Of a stretch of 10,086 bases of DNA, positions 6,153-10,086 are shown piece after piece; the first letter of the stretch is position 1; each line of letters begins with the position of its first letter. Under the pieces are notes generated by a model. That model searched no databases. It was not told the origin of the DNA and worked only from the letters and a program-made list of their open reading frames with translations. The position numbers and the translations under genes are program-made. Source of the DNA: JAUIAI01 sp049680625 (GTDB lineage Bacteria > Pseudomonadota > Gammaproteobacteria > Burkholderiales > Burkholderiaceae_E); contig JBAUID010000122.1 in assembly GCA_049680625.1 (NCBI GenBank), positions 1 through 10,086 on the forward strand, written 5' to 3'.

Positions 6153-7067
6153 TTATTTATCACCGCCAAGCAGGCCTTTCACGAACCAGCGTTGCAGCAC
6201 GAGCACGACGATGATTGGCGGCAGCATGATCATCAATGTACCGGCCATTGTGACGTTCCATTCGGGCAATTCGTCCGGCGCCGGCACAAGATTTTCAAGG
6301 CCCATCACGAGGGTCCGCATATCCGGCTCGGTGGTGATCAACAGGGGCCAGAGATATTGGTTCCAGCCGAAAACAAACATAATCACCGATAACGCCGCAA
6401 TATTGGTTTTGGAAAGCGGCAGGAGAACATCGAAGTAGAACCTGAGCGGGCCAGCGCCATCCATCTTGGCCGCTTCGGTGAGTTCTTCCGGGACGGTCAG
6501 GAAGAACTGACGGAAAAGAAAGGTCGCCGTGGCGCTGGCAAAGAGCGGCAGCGTCAGTCCCCAGTAGGTGTTGAGCAGATTCCACTCCAGAGCAACTTCG
6601 ATGCCGGTAAGCCAGGCGATCAGCTCGGTCAGATAGAGCTTATCCAGCAAATATTGCAGCGGAAGCAAGGCATTACTCGCTACTTCGTAGGTGGGCACGA
6701 TGCGCACTTCCAGCGGCAGCATCAAGGTCATGAAAATCAGCCAGAAGGCAAACATTCGGAAGCGAAAGTTAAAGTAGCAGATCGCAAATGCAGTCAGGGA
6801 CGCCAGCACGAGTTTGCCGAACAATATTCCGACCGTCATGATGAGGCTGTTGACAGCCTGCGTCGCGAAGTCTCCCCGCTGCCAGGCCTTCACTGCGTTC
6901 TCCAGCAACTCCGTTCCGGGAATCAGCGTCATGGGTACATCAATGACTTTCTCATACGGCAGCGTCGCTGCGACGAACGCGATCAACAGCGGGAAGCACA
7001 TCAGCACAAGCCCGACCACGAGTATTACGTTGGTAACGGCGTCTAGAATCGGGGTGCGTTCGATCAT
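6153..7067 (-). CDS. ugpE: UgpE-type permease subunit with an extra periplasmic-side segment
   Basis: A 304-residue integral membrane protein with about six predicted helices (roughly 12-34, 75-97, 107-127, 168-190, 222-245 and 275-295). The EAA loop that contacts the ATPase is visible at about 194-220 (EELTEAAKMDGAGPLRF followed by LLPLSKTN). LFRQFFLTVPEEL, the SKTNIAAL region, FGWNQYLWPLL and the C-terminal QRWFVKGLLGGDK correspond closely to E. coli UgpE. Compared with E. coli UgpE (281 residues, from memory) there is an additional stretch of about 30 residues at 131-163, between PTYEVASN and LLNTYWGL, on the periplasmic side between helices 3 and 4. The gene starts 7 bp after the ugpA stop with only a weak upstream GAG, so coupling to ugpA is likely. 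Confidence 0.92.
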   Translation of the reverse strand: MIERTPILDAVTNVILVVGLVLMCFPLLIAFVAATLPYEKVIDVPMTLIPGTELLENAVKAWQRGDFATQAVNSLIMTVGILFGKLVLASLTAFAICYFNFRFRMFAFWLIFMTLMLPLEVRIVPTYEVASNALLPLQYLLDKLYLTELIAWLTGIEVALEWNLLNTYWGLTLPLFASATATFLFRQFFLTVPEELTEAAKMDGAGPLRFYFDVLLPLSKTNIAALSVIMFVFGWNQYLWPLLITTEPDMRTLVMGLENLVPAPDELPEWNVTMAGTLMIMLPPIIVVLVLQRWFVKGLLGGDK

Positions 7068-7074
7068 GATGTCA

Positions 7075-7962
7075 TTACTCGGCGTATTGGATGCGGCGCT
7101 CGATCCAGCGAAACTGGATGATCGTCAGGAAGACAACGAGACCCATCAACACAACCGACTGGGCCGACGAACCGCTGAGGTCCAGGCCAACGAAGCCGTC
7201 CTGATAAACCTTGTAGACCAGAATGTTCGTCGCACCACCGGGCCCACCCTGCGTCATCACGTTGATAATGCCGAAGCCCTCGGTGAACGAGTCGGTGACG
7301 TTAATCACCAGCAGGAAGAAAAATGTTGGGCTTAACAGCGGAAAGACAATGGTGAAAAAACGCCGAATGGGTCCGGCTCCATCCAGCGCCGCGGCTTCCA
7401 CGAAAGATGGTGGAATCGCCTGCATACCCGCCAAAAAGAAAATGAAGTTGTAGGTGATGCTCTTCCACGACGCCGCGATGATCACCATGATCATCGCATC
7501 CAGACCGTCGATGTTCGGATCCCACAGCCCCGGCCAGATGTCGTTCAGAAAGGCGAAGAAACCAACGCCGGGCTGGAAGATGAACTGAAAGGCCACCGCT
7601 GCGGCCGGCGCCGCCACCGCGTAGGGCCACATCAGCGCGGTCCGGTAGACGACGAGACCGCGGACGGCTCGATCAACGAATATGGCCAGCACCAGGGCGA
7701 GGCCCATCGAGAGCACGGTGGTCGAAACAGCAAAAATCAGCGTGACAAATGCCGAGTCGTAGTAGGCGGGTGAGGCGAAAAGCTCACGGAAATTGTCCAG
7801 TCCGACCCACTGCGACGGACCGCCAAAAGGAGGCTCAAGAGTGAACGCCCAAAAGAACGCCTTTAATGACGGCCAGTAGAAAAAGACCAGAATCAGCAAC
7901 AGCTCGGGCAGGATCAACAGATACGGTAGATTCCGATTGTTGAAAAGGACGCGCTTGATCAT
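7075..7962 (-). CDS. ugpA: UgpA-type permease subunit
   Basis: A 295-residue membrane protein that pairs with UgpE to form the import channel. It begins with a short cytoplasmic segment followed by LPYLLILPELLLIL, as in E. coli UgpA, which supports the ATG at 7962. The GLDNF motif is at 54-58. The EAA loop is at about 189-212 (EAAALDGAGPIRRFF, then FPLLSP). The C-terminal block (YKVYQDGFVGLDLSGSSAQSVVLM, residues 250-273) is a UgpA hallmark. About six membrane helices are visible. No Shine-Dalgarno sequence precedes the start; instead the 3' arm of a long inverted repeat (GAACCAGC on the coding strand) abuts the ATG. This suggests low or structure-controlled translation relative to ugpB. Confidence 0.92.
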   Translation of the reverse strand: MIKRVLFNNRNLPYLLILPELLLILVFFYWPSLKAFFWAFTLEPPFGGPSQWVGLDNFRELFASPAYYDSAFVTLIFAVSTTVLSMGLALVLAIFVDRAVRGLVVYRTALMWPYAVAAPAAAVAFQFIFQPGVGFFAFLNDIWPGLWDPNIDGLDAMIMVIIAASWKSITYNFIFFLAGMQAIPPSFVEAAALDGAGPIRRFFTIVFPLLSPTFFFLLVINVTDSFTEGFGIINVMTQGGPGGATNILVYKVYQDGFVGLDLSGSSAQSVVLMGLVVFLTIIQFRWIERRIQYAE

Positions 7963-8038
7963 GCTGGTTCTATCATCTGTGCAAGCGCGTGTGCTGCCTG
8001 TACTTGTGGTTGGACTGACACGCGTCTCACGAACCAGC
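7963..8038 (-). promoter_or_regulatory. Nested inverted repeat between ugpB and ugpA covering the ugpA initiation region
   Basis: Outer arms GCTGGTTC (7963-7970) and GAACCAGC (8031-8038) are perfect 8-bp complements. Inner arms CGCGTGT (7986-7992) and ACACGCG (8018-8024) are perfect 7-bp complements. On the mRNA the last base of the outer stem is adjacent to the ugpA AUG. Such intercistronic structures are known in binding-protein operons (for example malE-malF), where they protect the upstream mRNA and raise the binding protein to permease ratio; that role here is inferred. Confidence 0.5.
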
Positions 8039-8086
8039 GGCCCAGGCCAACGCGCCGCCGTTGACCCTCAGGCGATGGTGCGATGC

Positions 8087-9424
8087 TCAGGGTAGTGCCT
8101 GGCCTTTGTACTGCTTCTCGAAGCGACGCAGCAATAGGTTCCCACGTTCTACCGCGCTGTCGAGTGCGGCCTGCGCCGTCTTCTTTCCGCCGAGCATAAT
8201 TTCAAGTTCTTCGTCGATGATCTTTTTAATCTGGCGGAAGCTGCCCAGGCGCACGCCCCTGGAGAGTGGCGTTGGCGGCGTTCGTGTCAGGCTCTCAATC
8301 GCGATCTCACGGCCGGCAAACTTCTCCTGCTTGTAGAATCCTTTGGCAACGAGAGCGTCATAGGCACTAATCGTCACTGGCACGTAGCCGGTAACCGTAC
8401 TCCAGAATTCCTGCGACTCATGAGAGCGGATGAATTCAAGGAAGGTGGCAACACCCTTGTACTCGGCCGGGTCAAAGCCCTTCATAACCCAGAAGCTGGC
8501 ACCACCCACAACAGTATTGTTCGGCTTAACACCCTCGTTGTGCGGAACCAAGGCAACGTTCCACTTCATCTTGGCGGTCTTGAGTACGGTGCCGTGGGAC
8601 GCGATCGAACCCAGGAAATGGCCGCAAACCCCAGTCGCAAAAGCCTCGCGGGGCCCAATACCAGCCAACTCTTTGCCATAAACACCAAGCTTGTCGTCGT
8701 ACCAGCGCTTCAACCGTTCGACATGCTTAACATACGACGTCTTGTTGAAAACCAACTCGGCGTCGAGCCCATCATAACCATTGTTACGCGTGGAAATCGG
8801 CTCGTTATGCATGAAGCTGTACTGCTCTAAGTGAACCCACAGGAAGGTCGAAAAAGCGATCGGGCACTCGATGCCGGACGCCTTGAGTTTTCTCAGATCA
8901 GCCTCGAATTGTTCCCATGTTTTGGCGGGCCCGTTGATGCCAGCCTTCTCGTACATGTCGGCGTTGTAATACAGCACCGGCGTCGATGAGTTGAACGGGA
9001 AGGAATAGAGTTTGCCGTCTGAGGACGCGTAGTAGTTCATGATCGAGCCGAAATAGTCGCCCCAATCAACCTTGTAATCGTTGTCGGCCATTAACTGGTA
9101 GGCCGGATAAACCGCTCCAGACAACATCATCGTGGCCGTCGCCGATTCCACGCCCTGCAAGATGTGGGGGTGCTTTTTTGCCCGATAGGCGGCAATGCCC
9201 GCCTGCAGTGCCTGATCGTAATTGCCCTTACCAGCGCAGACAATCTGGTAGTCGTTCTGAGCCGCATTGAATCGATCACAAACTGCTTCAACCTGCTTGC
9301 CGAGATTACCTTTAAGACCAAACCAAAGATTCAGAGTGGTCTTGGCCTGGACCGGCACGCTAGCAACCGCAACCAGCAGCCCCAACACTGTCGTGGGAAA
9401 AATTTTCCGCAACTTCATCATCAT
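8087..9424 (-). CDS. ugpB: UgpB-type periplasmic binding protein with an altered ligand pocket
   Basis: A 445-residue solute-binding protein. Residues 1-27 form a signal peptide (MMMKLRK, hydrophobic core, PVQA-KTT cleavage). Similarity to E. coli UgpB runs over the whole length: GNYDQALQAGIAA (68-80), FNSSTPVLYYN (144-154), VVGGASFWVM (305-314), TGYVPVT (345-351), and the C-terminal ALDSAVERGN with LLRRFEK. By eye alignment the E. coli ligand residues are kept as Y69, E93, S147, S273, G308 and Y347. The tryptophan at mature position 169 of E. coli is Thr193 here (the second Trp is kept, W196), and the C-terminal ligand arginine (precursor R397) is Lys400. It delivers its ligand to UgpA/UgpE. 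The family binds sn-glycerol-3-phosphate and/or glycerophosphodiesters; the changes argue against plain glycerol-3-phosphate. GAGAAG lies six bases before the first of three consecutive ATG codons. Confidence 0.9.
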   Translation of the reverse strand: MMMKLRKIFPTTVLGLLVAVASVPVQAKTTLNLWFGLKGNLGKQVEAVCDRFNAAQNDYQIVCAGKGNYDQALQAGIAAYRAKKHPHILQGVESATATMMLSGAVYPAYQLMADNDYKVDWGDYFGSIMNYYASSDGKLYSFPFNSSTPVLYYNADMYEKAGINGPAKTWEQFEADLRKLKASGIECPIAFSTFLWVHLEQYSFMHNEPISTRNNGYDGLDAELVFNKTSYVKHVERLKRWYDDKLGVYGKELAGIGPREAFATGVCGHFLGSIASHGTVLKTAKMKWNVALVPHNEGVKPNNTVVGGASFWVMKGFDPAEYKGVATFLEFIRSHESQEFWSTVTGYVPVTISAYDALVAKGFYKQEKFAGREIAIESLTRTPPTPLSRGVRLGSFRQIKKIIDEELEIMLGGKKTAQAALDSAVERGNLLLRRFEKQYKGQALP

Positions 9425-9480
9425 TTTGTTCTTCTCGTGTTATGGCGATTCTGCTTAACCGACGGCGACTACAAACCGTC

Positions 9481-9493
9481 ATCTTGAGAAGAT
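9481..9493. promoter_or_regulatory. Inverted repeat ATCTT-GAG-AAGAT in the ugpB leader
   Basis: Perfect 5-bp arms with a 3-base centre, ending 56 bases upstream of the ugpB ATG. On the coding strand it reads TATCTTCTCAAGATGA (9479-9494), close to TATCTTCGCGAAGATCA before the hydrolase gene at 792. It is a candidate shared operator or short RNA hairpin; the one-base difference in spacing weakens the operator reading. Confidence 0.35.
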
Positions 9494-9507
9494 ATCGTCA
9501 AGCTAAG

Positions 9508-9527
9508 TAGTAAATAATAGTAAATAA
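9508..9527. repeat. Two tandem copies of a 10-bp AT-rich unit upstream of ugpB
   Basis: TAGTAAATAA occurs twice without interruption (9508-9517 and 9518-9527). The 10-bp period places both copies on the same DNA face. It lies in the presumed promoter region of the ugp-type operon and could be a direct-repeat activator site, a curved or easily melted segment, or simple slippage. Confidence 0.6.
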
Positions 9528-9548
9528 AATAACGCTTTCCGCCCGCAA
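9521..9548 (-). promoter_or_regulatory. Weak candidate promoter for the ugp-type operon
   Basis: On the minus strand TTGCGG (9548-9543) is separated by 16 bases from TATTTA (9526-9521), a loose match to sigma-70 elements. Transcription would start near 9514, about 90 bases before the ugpB ATG, and would include the inverted repeat at 9481-9493 in the leader. The evidence is only sequence resemblance in the expected place. Confidence 0.25.
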
Positions 9549-9650
9549 GTTATTCTTGGAATTGCTGTTTGTCAAACCGCAGTGCAGCATTCGGACTTCG
9601 TCGGGCCGGCCGGCATTATCAGCGTGACCGATGATGCGGTGCGTTTATGA

Positions 9651-9950
9651 CGGCATGACGGCAGCAGCGCCCTGGACCGCCTCATCCAGCGACTAATCAA
9701 AATGCTTGCTCGTCCCCAGGCACGGCGGCTGGCTGTTTGGAGAAGAAGCGGGGCATCTGGATGGCAGGCGGCTGACGCAGTTGGTGACGTCGCCGGCGGA
9801 ACAACGCGTTTTCAGGCAAGATCGCCTTCGCTCGCGCGCGAACAGCGCGGTCAGTCTTTTGATCGATTGGTCGAGATCAATGAAGTCGGTCATTGAGCCA
9901 TGGCAATGGTGACAGATGTCCTGGTGCGCGCGCTGCGACAGGCTCGTATA
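9651..9950 (+). pseudogene. cobT-like: Remnant of a cobT-like gene (cobaltochelatase CobT, VWA domain), frameshifted and truncated
   Basis: Three stretches in two frames read together like the middle of CobT. Bases 9669-9719 give ALDRLIQRLIKMLARPQ. Bases about 9715-9898 in the next frame give WLFGEEAGHLDGRRLTQLVTSP, then RVFRQDR, then AVSLLIDWSRSM. Bases 9900-9950 in the first frame give MAMVTDVLVRALRQARI. The DxSxS metal site of the VWA domain is still visible as DWSRS. In the family CobT works with CobS and CobN to insert cobalt into hydrogenobyrinate diamide in aerobic B12 synthesis. Here the N-terminal part is absent, at least two frameshifts interrupt it, and the C-terminal VWA part is lost, so it is not functional. 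The assignment is by remembered family pattern; another CobT/NorD-type VWA protein is the alternative. Confidence 0.6.
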
Positions 9951-10086
9951 CCTTGCTGACATCGACGGTGATGCTCAGTATTTCAGCGTAAAGAAGTCCC
10001 ACCTGTTTAGCCATTTCTGGGGCGGTTTGTATGCACAAATCTATGCGGAGAAACATCCGCAACGAATTCTAAGCATGTTTCTGTGC
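9916..10086 (+). pseudogene. Fragment of an alpha/beta-hydrolase with a mutated nucleophile elbow, runs off the window
   Basis: An open frame of 57 codons without a stop to the window end. Residues 28-57 (SHLFSHFWGGLYAQIYAEKHP, then QRILSMFLC) match the core of alpha/beta-hydrolases around the nucleophile elbow, where GHSWGG is usual (for example in proline-iminopeptidase-like enzymes). Here it reads SHFWGG: the first glycine is Ser32 and the catalytic serine is Phe34. Each change is explained by a single transition (GGC to AGC, TCC to TTC). The normal N-terminal half with the oxyanion loop is missing, because the cobT-like remnant lies directly upstream and overlaps. A non-catalytic but expressed protein cannot be excluded without the part beyond the window. 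Confidence 0.55.

Noticed and set aside
6137..6169. TTG at 6169 as start of ugpC
   Set aside because: It would overlap ugpE and place the strong AAGGAG site inside the coding region; GTG at 6136 is correctly spaced from that site.
1..10086. CRISPR arrays, tRNA/rRNA genes, insertion sequences, integrase or attachment sites
   Set aside because: No regularly spaced repeats, no tRNA-like cloverleaf, no transposase motifs and no long terminal inverted repeats were seen on reading both strands.

Overview
This window looks like chromosomal DNA of a Gram-negative, probably proteobacterial, organism of moderately high GC. The basis is a clear four-gene ugpBAEC-type ABC importer with a periplasmic binding protein, an intracellular phosphonate monoester hydrolase of the kind described in Rhizobium and Burkholderia, and a cobaltochelatase CobT remnant typical of the aerobic cobalamin pathway. 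I cannot name a species. Both ends of the window carry decayed genes, so neutral gene loss is under way around an intact catabolic or scavenging locus.

Left end (1-791): a CPBP-family (CAAX protease/Abi) membrane protein gene enters from outside the window. It is broken by two tandem duplications, of 20 bp and 4 bp. Deleting both copies on paper restores a protein with all three family motifs and a stop at 628-630. A short leader region with a perfect 14-bp palindrome follows.

Centre left (792-2591): an intact formylglycine-type hydrolase of the phosphonate monoester hydrolase/phosphodiesterase family lies on the plus strand. It is followed by a convergent intergenic region with two nested hairpins.

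Main block (2592-9424, all minus strand, transcribed right to left): ugpB (periplasmic binding protein), ugpA and ugpE (permeases), ugpC (ATPase), then a cytoplasmic formylglycine sulfatase whose start overlaps the ugpC stop, then a secreted beta-propeller protein. The order ugpB-A-E-C is that of the E. coli ugp operon, but the next position, ugpQ (glycerophosphodiesterase) in E. coli, is held here by a sulfatase-family enzyme. The binding protein keeps most UgpB ligand residues but changes two, including the arginine that contacts phosphate. The most economical reading, which is inference, is a scavenging module that imports a glycerol-based phosphodiester or a related sulfate ester or diester. 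The substrate would be cleaved inside the cell by one or both alkaline-phosphatase-superfamily hydrolases.

Right end (9425-10086): the ugpB leader has AT-rich tandem repeats and an inverted repeat resembling the palindrome before the hydrolase gene. Beyond it are remnants of a cobT-like VWA-domain gene in at least two reading frames, running into a fragment of an alpha/beta-hydrolase whose nucleophile serine position reads phenylalanine.

The best candidates for something undescribed are the ugp operon variant (sulfatase in the ugpQ slot, altered UgpB pocket, nearby phosphonate monoester hydrolase) and the nested inverted repeat that abuts the ugpA start codon.
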